Positions 16,428 through 24,928 of a DNA stretch of 64,000 nt are shown here, piece after piece (the stretch's first letter is position 1; the number at the start of each line of letters is the position of its first letter). Location of the stretch: NCBI RefSeq assembly GCF_009193155.1, contig NZ_VUKD01000004.1:496001-560000 (forward strand). The letters run 5' to 3'. A model generated the notes under the pieces. That model saw only the letters and a program-made list of their open reading frames with translations, did no database searches and had not been told where the DNA came from. This DNA is from Georgenia subflava (lineage in GTDB: Bacteria; Actinomycetota; Actinomycetes; Actinomycetales; Actinomycetaceae). A program made the translations under genes and the position numbers.

Positions 16428-17222
16428 ATGCTCAAGAAGACCTTGCTGGGTGTCGGCCTGGCACTCTCGCTCTTCGGCGTCGCTGCCTGTGGGAGCGCCG
16501 ACCAGGAGGCGAGCCGAGGTGCGACGTCGAGCGCCACGGAGCAGCAGTCCCCCGGCGCAGCGGGGCAGGCGCCGGGCGCGGGGGAGCAGCCCGAGATGCC
16601 CGAGCCGGATCTCGCGGGCATCCCCGAGGTCGTGGCCGAGGTGAACGGTGAGCAGATCGGCAAGGAGGACTTCGTCGCGGCCTACGAGGGGCAGTTCCAG
16701 CAGATGGCCATGCAGGCTCAGATGGCTGGTGAGGACCTCGACCAGGATCAGCTCAAGAAGCAGACAGCCGAAAACCTCGTGGGCACCGAGCTGCTCGTCC
16801 AGGAGGCCGACCGGCGTGAGCTCACCGCCACGCAGGAGCAGATGGACAGCACGCTCGACGAGCTGGCGCAGCAGAACGGTCTGGGCTCGGCCGAGGAGTT
16901 CCTCAACGCCCTCGGGGAGCAAGGTATGCCCGAGGACGAGGTCAGGGCCCAGCTGGAGATGCAGGTCAAGCTCGACCAGCTGGTCGCCGAAGAGGCCGGC
17001 GACACGGCTCCCACCGAGGACGAGCTACGCGCGCTGTACGACCAGATGGTGGGTCAGCAGGAGCAGCTGGCTCCGGAAGGCGGCGAGGGTGCAGAGACGC
17101 CACCGTTCGAGGAGATGAGGCCGCAGCTCGAGCAGCAGCTGCGGTCGCAGAAGGAGGGCGAGGCCGCGCAGGCCTTGGTCGGTGAGCTTCGCGAGGGTGC
17201 AGACGTCACCATCCACGTGTGA
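16428..17222 (+). CDS. SurA-N domain lipoprotein (putative chaperone)
   Basis: 264-aa lipoprotein. The signal peptide ends in lipobox GVAAC (Cys21), followed by a Gln/Pro/Gly-rich linker (22-65). A SurA-N-like helical domain follows (VVAEVNGEQIGKEDFVAAYEGQFQQMA...). No PpiC/parvulin domain follows, so it resembles the chaperone half of PrsA/SurA only. Residues about 190-264 are acidic and Gln-rich. ATG 16428 has a GGGAGGAG RBS; a TAGCGT -10-like hexamer is at 16392-16397. Probable extracytoplasmic folding factor. The stop codon lies within a 17-bp tandem duplication. Confidence 0.85.
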   Translation: MLKKTLLGVGLALSLFGVAACGSADQEASRGATSSATEQQSPGAAGQAPGAGEQPEMPEPDLAGIPEVVAEVNGEQIGKEDFVAAYEGQFQQMAMQAQMAGEDLDQDQLKKQTAENLVGTELLVQEADRRELTATQEQMDSTLDELAQQNGLGSAEEFLNALGEQGMPEDEVRAQLEMQVKLDQLVAEEAGDTAPTEDELRALYDQMVGQQEQLAPEGGEGAETPPFEEMRPQLEQQLRSQKEGEAAQALVGELREGADVTIHV

Positions 17223-17250
17223 CGCAGGCCGTCGTGTGACGCAGGCCGTC
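17217..17250. repeat. 17-bp tandem duplication across the lipoprotein stop codon
   Basis: GTGTGACGCAGGCCGTC occurs twice back to back (17217-17233, 17234-17250). The TGA of the first copy is the lipoprotein stop codon; the second copy repeats it exactly. Confidence 0.97.
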
Positions 17251-17288
17251 CCCGCTACCTGAGGGGTGATGGATCAGCCGACCCGCCG

Positions 17289-18080
17289 CTACTGCAGCAG
17301 CGTCCGGTCGTCCAGGGCCGCGCCCTTGATCTTCTCGAACGCGCCGAGCAGGTCGGCGACGGTCGCGCGCTTCTTGCGCTCGGCGTCGAGGTCCAGGACG
17401 ACTTGTCCCTCGTGCATCATGATCAGCCGGCTCCCGAGCCGCAGCGCCTGCTCCATGTTGTGGGTGACCATCAGCGTGGACAGGTGGTGCCGCTCCACGA
17501 GCTCCGCGGTCAGCCGGGAGACGAGCTCAGCGCGCTGCGGGTCAAGGGCGGCGGTGTGCTCGTCGAGCAGGAGGATGTCCGGCTCGCTGAAGGTGGCCAT
17601 GAGCAGCGACAGCGCCTGCCGCTGCCCGCCCGAGAGCATGCCGACCTTGGCGCCCAGCCGGTTCTCCAGGCCGAGCTCGAGGGTGGCCAGCTCCTCGCGG
17701 AATCTCGCGCGCTTGGCGTTGGTGACGCCGCGCCGCAGACCACGGAACCGGCCCCGCTCGAGCGCGATCGCCAGGTTCTCCTCGATCGTCATGTGCGGGG
17801 CGGTGCCGGCCATCGGGTCCTGGAAGACACGGCCGAGATACTTGGCCCGCTGATGGTCGGCGAGACGGGTGACGTCCTTGTCGTCGATGCGCACCGTGCC
17901 GGTGTCCGGGCGCAGCTTGCCCGACGTGATGTTGAGCAGCGTGGACTTGCCGGCACCGTTGGAACCGATGACGGTGACGAACTCGCCGGCGCCCAGGCGG
18001 ACCGAGATGTCGTGCAGCGCGACGCGCTCGTTCACCGTGTTCGTGAAGAACGTCTTGGACACGCCATCGATCTGCAGCAT
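17289..18080 (-). CDS. ABC transporter ATP-binding protein (TrpXYZ-type)
   Basis: 263-aa ATPase: Walker A GSNGAGKS, signature LSGGQRQA, Walker B ILLLDEHTAALDP (His replaces the usual Pro after Glu, as in this subfamily), H-loop VTHNMEQA. Third gene of the operon; its ATG overlaps the permease stop (TGATG). Together with the LivH-like permease and the PF04392-type binding protein it matches uptake systems of the TrpXYZ/YckK-like family. Confidence 0.92.
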   Translation of the reverse strand: MLQIDGVSKTFFTNTVNERVALHDISVRLGAGEFVTVIGSNGAGKSTLLNITSGKLRPDTGTVRIDDKDVTRLADHQRAKYLGRVFQDPMAGTAPHMTIEENLAIALERGRFRGLRRGVTNAKRARFREELATLELGLENRLGAKVGMLSGGQRQALSLLMATFSEPDILLLDEHTAALDPQRAELVSRLTAELVERHHLSTLMVTHNMEQALRLGSRLIMMHEGQVVLDLDAERKKRATVADLLGAFEKIKGAALDDRTLLQ

Positions 18081-18994
18081 CAGCCCTCCACCGCCGCAGG
18101 CTCACGGGTGGTGCCCGAGGTCCGCACGCCCCGGACCCGGCGGAACCGGCGCAGCACCGACCAGCGGGGGAGCACCAGCGCGGCGACGACGAGGACGGCC
18201 GAGATCAGCTTCATGTCGTTGGGGTCCAGATCGGCGTACAGCGCGAGCTGGATGAAGCCGCGGTAGGCGACCGAGCCCAGCACTGCAGCCAGCGCCGCCA
18301 CGAAGATGGTGCGCTGACCGAGGATCGCCTGGCCGATGATGACCGAGGCGAGCCCGGCGACGATCAGGCCGATGCCCATGCCGATGTCCGCGAACCCCTG
18401 GTACTGGGTGATCAGCGCCCCGCAGCCGGCGACGAGCCCGTTCGACAGCGCCAGGCCGAGAACCTTCATCCGGTTCGTCGAGACGCCGAACGAGCGAATC
18501 ATCTCGCCGTTGTCGCCGGTGGCCTGCAGCGCGAGGCCCATGTCGGTGTGCAGGAAACACACGAGCAGCGCCAGGACGACGACGACGACGGCCGCGAAGA
18601 TGCCGATCGAGGTCGCCGTGCCCATGAGGTCGTTCTCCCGCAGCGGCGTCATGAGGGTGTCCTCGCGCAGCAGCGGGAGGTTCGCCTTGCCCATGATGCG
18701 CAGGTTGACCGAGTACAGGGCGATCTGCGTGAGGATGCCGGCGAGCAGGCCGTTGATGCCGCCCTTGGTGTGCAGGAGCCCGGTGATGACGCCGGCGGCC
18801 AACCCGGCGGCGACGGCCGCGGCCGTCGCCACCAGGGGGTCGGTGCCGGAGATGATCAGCGCCGCCGCGGTCGCGCCCCCGGTGGTGAAGGAGCCGTCCA
18901 CCGTCAGGTCCGGGAAGTCCAGGATCCGGAACGTCAGGTAGACCCCCAGCGCCATGACGGCGTAGAGGATGCCCAGCTCGAGCGCGACGGTCAT
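18080..18994 (-). CDS. ABC transporter permease (TrpY/LivH-like)
   Basis: 304-aa permease with about eight hydrophobic segments. It contains the family signature DFPDLTVDGSFTTGGA near residue 30 and the EAA-like loop NLRIMGKANLPLL. It forms the membrane channel of the uptake system with the ATPase (overlap) and the binding protein (7-bp gap). Homologues carry aromatic amino acids or similar solutes; the substrate here is not determined. Confidence 0.9.
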   Translation of the reverse strand: MTVALELGILYAVMALGVYLTFRILDFPDLTVDGSFTTGGATAAALIISGTDPLVATAAAVAAGLAAGVITGLLHTKGGINGLLAGILTQIALYSVNLRIMGKANLPLLREDTLMTPLRENDLMGTATSIGIFAAVVVVVLALLVCFLHTDMGLALQATGDNGEMIRSFGVSTNRMKVLGLALSNGLVAGCGALITQYQGFADIGMGIGLIVAGLASVIIGQAILGQRTIFVAALAAVLGSVAYRGFIQLALYADLDPNDMKLISAVLVVAALVLPRWSVLRRFRRVRGVRTSGTTREPAAVEG

Positions 18995-19001
18995 GACGGT
19001 G

Positions 19002-20012
19002 CTACTCGATGACCGTGTCTGCGCTGTCGATGAGGTCCGCGGGGATCTCGACGCCCATGCGCTCGGCTGCGGCGGGGTTCACAACCAGGCTGAGCTCCTG
19101 GATCGTCTGGATCGGCATGGTGGCCGGGTCCGTGCCCTCCTGCAGGATCTCCACGGCCATCAGGCCAGTCTGGTAGCCGAGCTTCTCGTAGTCGATGCCC
19201 CACGTCGCGACGCCGCCGCGGGCCACGGAGTCGCCCTCGCCCACGATCAGCGGGATCTGCTTGTCCTCGGCGACGGCGATGACGGACTCCAGCGCGGAGA
19301 CAACGATGTTGTCGGTCGGGACGTAGAGGGCGTCGACGTCAAGGGACTGCGCGGCCTGCTGCACCTCGCCCGAGGCGGTGACGGTGGCCAGCTCGAGCTC
19401 GATCCCGAGCTCGTCCGCGGCCTCCTGGGCGATCTCCACCTGCACCTCGGAGTTGACCTCGCCGGAGCTGTAGACCACGCCGACGGTCTGCGCGTCGGGC
19501 GCGATCTGGGTGAGGAGCTCGAGCTGGTCGGCCACCGGGTTGAGGTCGGAGGTTCCCGTCAGGTTGCCGCCCGGCTCCTCCCAGCTGTCCACCAGGCCCG
19601 CCTCGGCCGGCTCGGTGACCGCCGTGATGAGGATCGGGACGTCGGTGATGGACTGGGCGGCCGCCTGCGCCGTGGGGGTGGCGATCGCGAGGACCAGGTC
19701 GACGCCGTCGGTCGCGAACTTCGTCGCGATGGACGTGGCGGTGCTCTGGTCACCCTGTGCGTTCTGCTCGTCGTAGGTGACGTTCTCGCCCTCGGTGTAC
19801 CCGTTCTCCTCCAGCGCCCGCTTGAAGCCGTCCCGGGCGGCGTCCAGGGACGGGTGCGAGACGATCTGCGAGATGCCGATGGTGACCGGCTCGGCGGCGC
19901 CGCCGGCCGCGCCGGCGGTGTCGCCGTCGCCCGCGGTGTCGTTGCCGCCGCCGCAGGCGGCGAGGAGGAGGGCGAGCCCTGCGGCCGCGGTCAGGATCTT
20001 CGTTCGCTTCAT
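19002..20012 (-). CDS. ABC substrate-binding lipoprotein (PF04392, TrpX-like)
   Basis: 336-aa periplasmic-binding-fold lipoprotein with lipobox LLAAC (Cys20), then a Gly/Asp-rich linker. The mature domain has the ABC_sub_bind signature (VTIGISQIVSHPSLDAARDGF, VDLVLAIATPTAQAAAQ, VPILITAVTEPAEAGLV, ALYVPTDNIVVSAL, GIDYEKLGYQTGLMAVEIL). First gene of the operon. A TAAGAT -10-like hexamer at 20107-20112 gives a roughly 90-nt leader with no T-box or riboswitch that I can recognise. Confidence 0.92.
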   Translation of the reverse strand: MKRTKILTAAAGLALLLAACGGGNDTAGDGDTAGAAGGAAEPVTIGISQIVSHPSLDAARDGFKRALEENGYTEGENVTYDEQNAQGDQSTATSIATKFATDGVDLVLAIATPTAQAAAQSITDVPILITAVTEPAEAGLVDSWEEPGGNLTGTSDLNPVADQLELLTQIAPDAQTVGVVYSSGEVNSEVQVEIAQEAADELGIELELATVTASGEVQQAAQSLDVDALYVPTDNIVVSALESVIAVAEDKQIPLIVGEGDSVARGGVATWGIDYEKLGYQTGLMAVEILQEGTDPATMPIQTIQELSLVVNPAAAERMGVEIPADLIDSADTVIE

Positions 20013-20439
20013 GGGGAGGGACCCCTCCGGGGATCCGGGGCGGGGGCGGCCGGGTGCCGCCCGACGCTGCGCAACGTACGCAGTCTGTCTGCGCTTCGGT
20101 CGTTCGATCTTACGATGTGGTCAGCACAGAGCAGCCACCTCCTGGGTGACGGGCCCGATCCGCGCGCTGTTCTCCGCAAAGGGCGGAGGGGCTCGCGACG
20201 ACCCTTGGACCGGGTCGACGATCGTCTGGACCGGGTCAACGATCGTCGCGCAGCCGAGCACCGGCAGGGGTGGTCTCCCTGGTGTACGCAGTGAGCAGGA
20301 CCGACACGCGCCTTAGCCGGTTGGTGGCGCGGACGGCGACCTCTGCGCGTACGGGTAAGGCACCTTAGGGCGGTGCGACGCGGCCAGAACTGGGCGAACT
20401 CCCGATGTTCTCGCGGCCGCGAACGAGCAGGCTCGAGTC
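20013..20439. other. 427-bp divergent intergenic region
   Basis: Between the TrpX-like gene (leftward) and the 52-aa gene (rightward). It holds the leftward promoter (TAAGAT on the minus strand, 20107-20112), a 21-bp tandem duplication (20206-20247) and a TAAGG-CA-CCTTA palindrome (20356-20367) about 75 bp before the 52-aa gene. No convincing additional gene. Confidence 0.6.
20206..20247. repeat. 21-bp tandem duplication
   Basis: Two adjacent units (20206-20226, 20227-20247) starting TGGACCGGGTC and ending ACGATCGTC, with a single mismatch. Intergenic. Confidence 0.92.
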
Positions 20440-20598
20440 ATGAGCTACTACAGCGACACCACCCACCACGTCCTGCACCAGATCCACGAGAGCGAGCTCG
20501 CCCGGCGTACCGGCGAGATCCGGATGCTCGCCGAGCTGCGCGGCACCGACCGCAGGTCCCGCCGTCGCGCACGCTCCGCCAGGGAGAACCTCGCGTGA
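20440..20598 (+). CDS. 52-aa basic small protein
   Basis: Short protein MSYYSDTTHHVLHQIHESEL... with an Arg-rich C-terminus (DRRSRRRARSARENLA). The His/Glu-rich amphipathic N-terminal helix and basic tail suggest a small nucleic-acid- or protein-binding factor; similar small proteins are common in actinobacteria, but no function is known. It has good actinobacterial codon bias. The stop TGA (20596-20598) falls in the first unit of the palindrome array that fills the gap to the LAL regulator, so the two genes may be co-transcribed. Confidence 0.65.
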   Translation: MSYYSDTTHHVLHQIHESELARRTGEIRMLAELRGTDRRSRRRARSARENLA

Positions 20599-20739
20599 CC
20601 CGGTGACGTCACCGGCGCGTGTCCCGGTGAGGTCACTGGTGCGTGCCCGGTGAGGTCACCGGTGCGTGCCCGGTGAGGCCACCGGTGCGTGCCCGGTGAG
20701 GCCACCGGTGCGTGTCCCGGTGACGTCACCCCTGCGTGG
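20595..20739 (+). repeat. Six-unit 23/24-bp array of GGTGANNTCACC-type palindromes
   Basis: Units start near 20599, 20623, 20646, 20669, 20692 and 20716. Each begins CCCGGTGA and holds a 12-bp dyad: GGTGACGTCACC (first; last unit imperfect at one end), GGTGAGGTCACT, GGTGAGGTCACC, or GGTGAGGCCACC twice. Units are joined by GCGTG or GCGTGT. The array fills the whole gap between the 52-aa gene stop and the LAL regulator start (20744). Confidence 0.95.
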
Positions 20740-20743
20740 CACG

Positions 20744-23626
20744 ATGGCAGATGTGACGCAGAGACAGCCCGCGCTCGTCGTCGGGCGGTCGGCGGAGCTC
20801 CACGAGCTGGCCGAGACCTGGACCGCCGCCCTTCGCGACGGCGCCCGGGTAACCCTCGTCGGCGGCTCCGCCGGCATGGGCAAGACGACGCTGGTCAACG
20901 CCTTCGCCGGCTCGATGGCCGACGACGCCGAGGTTCTCGTGGGCCAGTGCGTGGCCTTCGGCGGGGAGGGGATGCCCTACGCCGCCGTCGCCCAGATCCT
21001 GCGCGAGCTGGTGCGCAGCCGCGGCCAGGACCAGGTGATCGCCTGGGCCGGCGCCGGCTGGGAGTCCCTGGGCGCCGTCCTGCCGGGGATCGGCTCCTCG
21101 CCCGGACCCTCCAACGTCGAGCGGCTGCGCCTGTACGAGGCGGTCACGCTCGTGCTGGAGGAGGCCGCCCGGGAGCTGCCGCTGCTCCTCGTGATCGAGG
21201 ACCTGCACTGGGGCGACCCCTCCACCTGGCACCTGCTGCGCTTTCTCGCCGCCGCGCTGACCGACGCCCCGCTGATGGTCCTCACGACCTACCGCGACGA
21301 CGAGCTCCACCGCCGTCACCCGCTGCGGGCCGTCCTCGCCGAGCTGGTGCGGCAGCGGGGGACGAGCCGGCTCTCCCTCGGGCCGCTCGACGACGGAAGC
21401 ACCTCCGAGCTGGTCACGGCGGTCACCGGCGAGCCGCCCTCGTCGGCCGTGACGGCCACGGTGTACCGACGCAGCGAGGGTGTGCCGTACTTCGCGGAGG
21501 AGCTGGCCCGCGCGGCCGCGGAGGGCGTGGACATGCCCTGGACGCTGCGCGACGCGCTGCTCGCCCGCGTGCGCCAGCTGAGCGAGGCGACCCAGCAGCT
21601 GCTGCGGACCGCCTCGGCGGCCGGCACCCAGTTCGACCACGACCTGCTCGCCGCCGTCGTCGACACCGCCCCGGAGTCCTTGGACGCCGCGCTGCGCGAG
21701 GCCGTCGACGCAGCCATCCTGGTCCCGGACGACACCGGCTACCGCTTCCGGCACGCCCTGCTGTACGAGGCGGTGCACGACGAGCTGCTGCCCGGAGAGC
21801 ACACCCGCGTCCACGGGCGGTTCGCCGACGTCCTCGGTCAGCGGCCCGAGCTCTCGGCCGCACGGGGCCACGACCTGATCCACCATCTCTTCGCCGCCCA
21901 TCGCATGGACGAGGCGTTCCGTGCCGCCCTCGGCAAGGCGTCCGACCGGTCGGTGGCGCACCACGTGGCGCTGTCGCTGTACGAGCGCGCGCTGGAGGTC
22001 TGGGACCTCGTCGAGGAGCCGGAGTCGGTGCTCGGGGACCATCCGGTCGTGCTGCAGATGGCCGCCGGCGCCGCCGTCTGGGCCGGCGAGCCCGAGCGGG
22101 CGCTCGCGCTCATCGAGGCCTCGCTGCGCGAGACGCCTAGCGACGGCGACCCGGAGCTGCTGGCCAAGCGCCTCATCATCAAGGCCCGTGCCCTCGGCCC
22201 GCTGATGCGCCCAGGGGCCCTCGAGGCGCTGGAGGAGGCGGTCGCGCTGACGTCCTCCGAGGAACCGACCCTGGTGCGGGCCTTGGCGCTGGACTTCCTC
22301 GGCTCGCAACTGATGCTGGCCGGTCGCTTCGCAGACTCCAAGGTCGTCGCCGAGGAGGCCATCGAGGTGGCGACGGCGACCGGTGGCGCGGCGTACCGCG
22401 GCAGCGCCCGCAACACGCGGGCCATCGCGCTGTGCGCGCTCGGCGAGGAGGAGCAGGGGCTGGCCGAGATGGCCGCCGCCCGGGAGGACTCCGAGGCCCG
22501 ACCGCGCACCGCCTCGCGCTTCTGGGTCAACTGGTCGAACCAGCTGATGCTCGCCGGCAGGTACCAGCAGGCCAAGGACGCGGCGCTCGAGGGCGTCGAG
22601 CTTGCCCGCGCCAAGGGGCTCGAGCGCTCGAGCGGGGCGATGCTCCTGGGCAACGCGGCGGACCCCATGATCGCCCTCGGTGAGCTCGCGGAGGCCGGGC
22701 GGCTTGTCGACCGGGCGCTGGACCTGGCGCCGCCGCGCAACCACATGATCCAGCTCCGGACCCTGCAGGCGGTGCTGGCCCTGTGGGGCGACCGGCCCGA
22801 GGAGGCGGAGCGGATCCTCGTCGACTTCACCGCCGCGCTGGAGGGGCGGACCGAGCAGGTGCAGTTCCAGAGCGAGCTGGCGATCGCCTACGGCTGGCTC
22901 AAGCTGCTCGGTCCCGAGCCCGATCCCGCGGCGGCGTGGACGGCGGCGCAGCGCGTGCTCCGCGGGCCGCTGCCGCACAGCCCGAGCCGGTCCTGGCAGC
23001 TGGGGTTCCTGGCGGCGTCGGCACTCGGGGCGGGGGCGGGCACGCGAACCGACCGAGACCTGCTGGCAGAGCAGCTCGCCGGACTGGCGCCCTGCCTGAA
23101 CCGGCCCGTCTGGGAGGCGATGGTGGTCGCCGAGCTCACGGACGACGTCGAGACCTGGCGCGCGACCGTCGACAGCCCCACCGTCGCGGCCGGGCCCGCC
23201 GTGCTCCTTCCGTATGCGGGCATCCGGCTCGGCCGGGCCCTGATCGAGCAGCAGGACCGGGCGGCGGCGCAGCCGGTGCTCGCCCGGGCCGCGGAGCGAG
23301 CCGCACGGATCGGTGCCCGGCTGCTCGTCCGCCGCGCCGAGGACCTGCAGCACCGCGCCGGGCTCGGTGCGCCACGCCGCCGGTCGGCCGACCCCACCGC
23401 GCTCACGGTCCGGGAGCGCGAGGTGCTCGCCCTCGTGGCCGCCGGGCACTCGAACGGCGAGATCGCCGCGAAGCTGTTCATCAGCACGAAGACCGCCAGC
23501 GTGCACGTGTCCAACATCCTGGCGAAGCTCGGGGTCGCCAGCCGGGGCGCCGCTGCCGCCCGGGCCCACGAGGAGCCCGAGCTGGTCGGCGGTGGCGCCG
23601 GCGGCCGGTCCGCCGGCACTGCCTGA
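20744..23626 (+). CDS. Large LuxR-type (LAL/MalT-like) transcriptional regulator
   Basis: 960-aa regulator. The N-terminal AAA ATPase has Walker A GGSAGMGKTT (about 40-50) and Walker B LLLVIEDLHWGD. A long TPR-like helical middle follows (about 370-860). The C-terminal LuxR HTH spans about 880-940 (LTVREREVLALVAAGHSNGE...KTASVHVSNILAKLG). LAL regulators integrate ATP and a small inducer to activate catabolic or secondary-metabolic genes; the targets are unknown. ATG 20744 lies four bases after the palindrome array, which probably controls its expression. It is convergent with the AraC gene through a hairpin at 23688-23726. Confidence 0.9.
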   Translation: MADVTQRQPALVVGRSAELHELAETWTAALRDGARVTLVGGSAGMGKTTLVNAFAGSMADDAEVLVGQCVAFGGEGMPYAAVAQILRELVRSRGQDQVIAWAGAGWESLGAVLPGIGSSPGPSNVERLRLYEAVTLVLEEAARELPLLLVIEDLHWGDPSTWHLLRFLAAALTDAPLMVLTTYRDDELHRRHPLRAVLAELVRQRGTSRLSLGPLDDGSTSELVTAVTGEPPSSAVTATVYRRSEGVPYFAEELARAAAEGVDMPWTLRDALLARVRQLSEATQQLLRTASAAGTQFDHDLLAAVVDTAPESLDAALREAVDAAILVPDDTGYRFRHALLYEAVHDELLPGEHTRVHGRFADVLGQRPELSAARGHDLIHHLFAAHRMDEAFRAALGKASDRSVAHHVALSLYERALEVWDLVEEPESVLGDHPVVLQMAAGAAVWAGEPERALALIEASLRETPSDGDPELLAKRLIIKARALGPLMRPGALEALEEAVALTSSEEPTLVRALALDFLGSQLMLAGRFADSKVVAEEAIEVATATGGAAYRGSARNTRAIALCALGEEEQGLAEMAAAREDSEARPRTASRFWVNWSNQLMLAGRYQQAKDAALEGVELARAKGLERSSGAMLLGNAADPMIALGELAEAGRLVDRALDLAPPRNHMIQLRTLQAVLALWGDRPEEAERILVDFTAALEGRTEQVQFQSELAIAYGWLKLLGPEPDPAAAWTAAQRVLRGPLPHSPSRSWQLGFLAASALGAGAGTRTDRDLLAEQLAGLAPCLNRPVWEAMVVAELTDDVETWRATVDSPTVAAGPAVLLPYAGIRLGRALIEQQDRAAAQPVLARAAERAARIGARLLVRRAEDLQHRAGLGAPRRRSADPTALTVREREVLALVAAGHSNGEIAAKLFISTKTASVHVSNILAKLGVASRGAAAARAHEEPELVGGGAGGRSAGTA

Positions 23627-23687
23627 GCGACACCGCACGGCCGGTTGCGCGGGTCGGCTCTCGGCTGGGAAGGGCGGAAACGTCAGC

Positions 23688-23726
23688 GGTGAGGATTCGG
23701 TGCGGAATCCGCACCGTTCTCTCACC
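23688..23726. terminator. Bidirectional nested hairpin between convergent genes
   Basis: Inner perfect dyad GGTGCGGA-A-TCCGCACC (23699-23715) within outer arms GGTGAG (23688-23693) and CTCACC (23721-23726), with a 5/5 internal loop. It is centred between the stop codons of the LAL and AraC genes. The tight inner loop could also be a protein-binding palindrome, but position favours a shared terminator. Confidence 0.6.
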
Positions 23727-23854
23727 ACAACGAGCGGGGAGGTCGCGGTCGGTCGGAGACCCGGGTCCGGTCTGGGCCGAGCTGCAGTGCCTGATCTCGG
23801 CTGACGGCGGCGGACGACCGGGCGGGATCGGGAGCGATACGGCCCGATGTCCGC

Positions 23855-24847
23855 TCACCGGCTCTCTGGCGCCGTCGCTGTCGCCCCCGCCGTCGCCGTG
23901 GACAGTGTTCTCGATGTGGTCGTGCCGCTACGGTGCTGCTGCGGGCTGACGCCCCGGACCCGCTTGAACGCCGCGCTCAGGGCGAACGGGCTCGAGTAGC
24001 CGACCTGGCTCGCGACGGAGGCCACCGTCATCGCCGGGTCGGTCAGGAGGTCCGCGGCGAGGTCGAGGCGCCAGGTGGTCAGGAACGCCATCGGTGGCTG
24101 ACCGGCCAGCTCCACGAATCGTCGGGCGAACGCCGCGCGGGAGACCCCGGTCTCGGCGGCGAGGTTCGCCACGGTCCACGGTCGGGCGGGGGCGTTCTGC
24201 ATGAGTCGCAGCGCCCGGCCGACGACTGGGTCGCTGGTGGCGCGATACCAACCGGGCTCATCGGCCCGGTGGTCGAACCAGGCACGCAGCGCGGCGACGA
24301 GGAGCAGGTCGAGGAGGCGGTCGAGCACCGCCTCCTGCCCGGGGCGGTCCAGCATCGCCTCACGGGCGATCAGGGTGACGAGAGGCTGGTCCCACTCGTC
24401 CGCGCGGAGCGTCAGCAGGGGCGGCAGCGCGGCGACGAGGTGACGACCGAGCTCGTGGTGCTGCTGGTAGGTGCCGGTGAGCATCACGACGGGCCCGGAG
24501 GGATCGTTGCCCCACGTGCGCACACCCAGGGCCGCGATGTCCGTGAGCTCCTCGCCGTCCACCGTCGTGCACCGCTGGCCCGGGTGGATGACAGCCTGCG
24601 GGCTCGTGGCAGGACTGTCGGCGATCGTGTAGGCGTCCGGGCCGCGCAGCACGGCGACGTCTCCGGGATGCAGCACGACGGCTGGGCCGGAGTCGGGCTG
24701 CAGGTGCGCGGTGCCGTCCACCATCGCCACGACGGTGAGCGGTGCTCGGTCCTGGATCCGGAGCGACCACGGTGGCCGCATGACAGAGCGCAGCACGAAC
24801 GCACCTCGGGCGTGCGGGCCGTCCAGCATGCCAACGACGGAGTCCAC
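23855..24847 (-). CDS. AraC-family regulator with cupin_6 sensor domain
   Basis: 330-aa regulator. Residues 1-190 form an AraC-binding cupin_6 domain (VVGMLDGPHARGAFVLRSVMRPPWSLRI, HPGDVAVLRGPDAYTIAD). Residues about 200-300 hold two HTHs (WTVANLAAETGVSRAAFARRF; MTVASVASQVGYSSPFALSAAFKR). I chose GTG 24847 (MDSVVGMLDG), which matches family N-termini and follows TACGTT, a likely -10 of a leaderless transcript; a TTG at 24856 is also in frame. It is divergent from the NmrA/DUF1772 pair, which it probably regulates. Confidence 0.9.
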   Translation of the reverse strand: MDSVVGMLDGPHARGAFVLRSVMRPPWSLRIQDRAPLTVVAMVDGTAHLQPDSGPAVVLHPGDVAVLRGPDAYTIADSPATSPQAVIHPGQRCTTVDGEELTDIAALGVRTWGNDPSGPVVMLTGTYQQHHELGRHLVAALPPLLTLRADEWDQPLVTLIAREAMLDRPGQEAVLDRLLDLLLVAALRAWFDHRADEPGWYRATSDPVVGRALRLMQNAPARPWTVANLAAETGVSRAAFARRFVELAGQPPMAFLTTWRLDLAADLLTDPAMTVASVASQVGYSSPFALSAAFKRVRGVSPQQHRSGTTTSRTLSTATAGATATAPESR

Positions 24848-24928
24848 GACACCCAACGTAGACGATCGCGTATGTATCCGAGCGTCTCAACCATGGAGCG
24901 TCTCGCCCGGCACCGCTGGAATGGTCAC

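Noticed and set aside
20013-20110. T-box or tryptophan leader/attenuator before the TrpX-like gene
   Set aside because: The roughly 90-nt leader shows no T-box sequence, no Trp-codon-rich leader peptide and no terminator/antiterminator pair that I could draw.
20595-20739. CRISPR array
   Set aside because: Units of 23-24 bp are contiguous with no unique spacers and there are no cas genes; it is a simple tandem array. The same applies to the arrays at 1156, 43360, 51589 and 61429.
20726-23728. A 1000-codon open frame on the - strand
   Set aside because: It is the antisense shadow of the LAL regulator; no domain motifs, and the sense gene has a complete ATPase and HTH.
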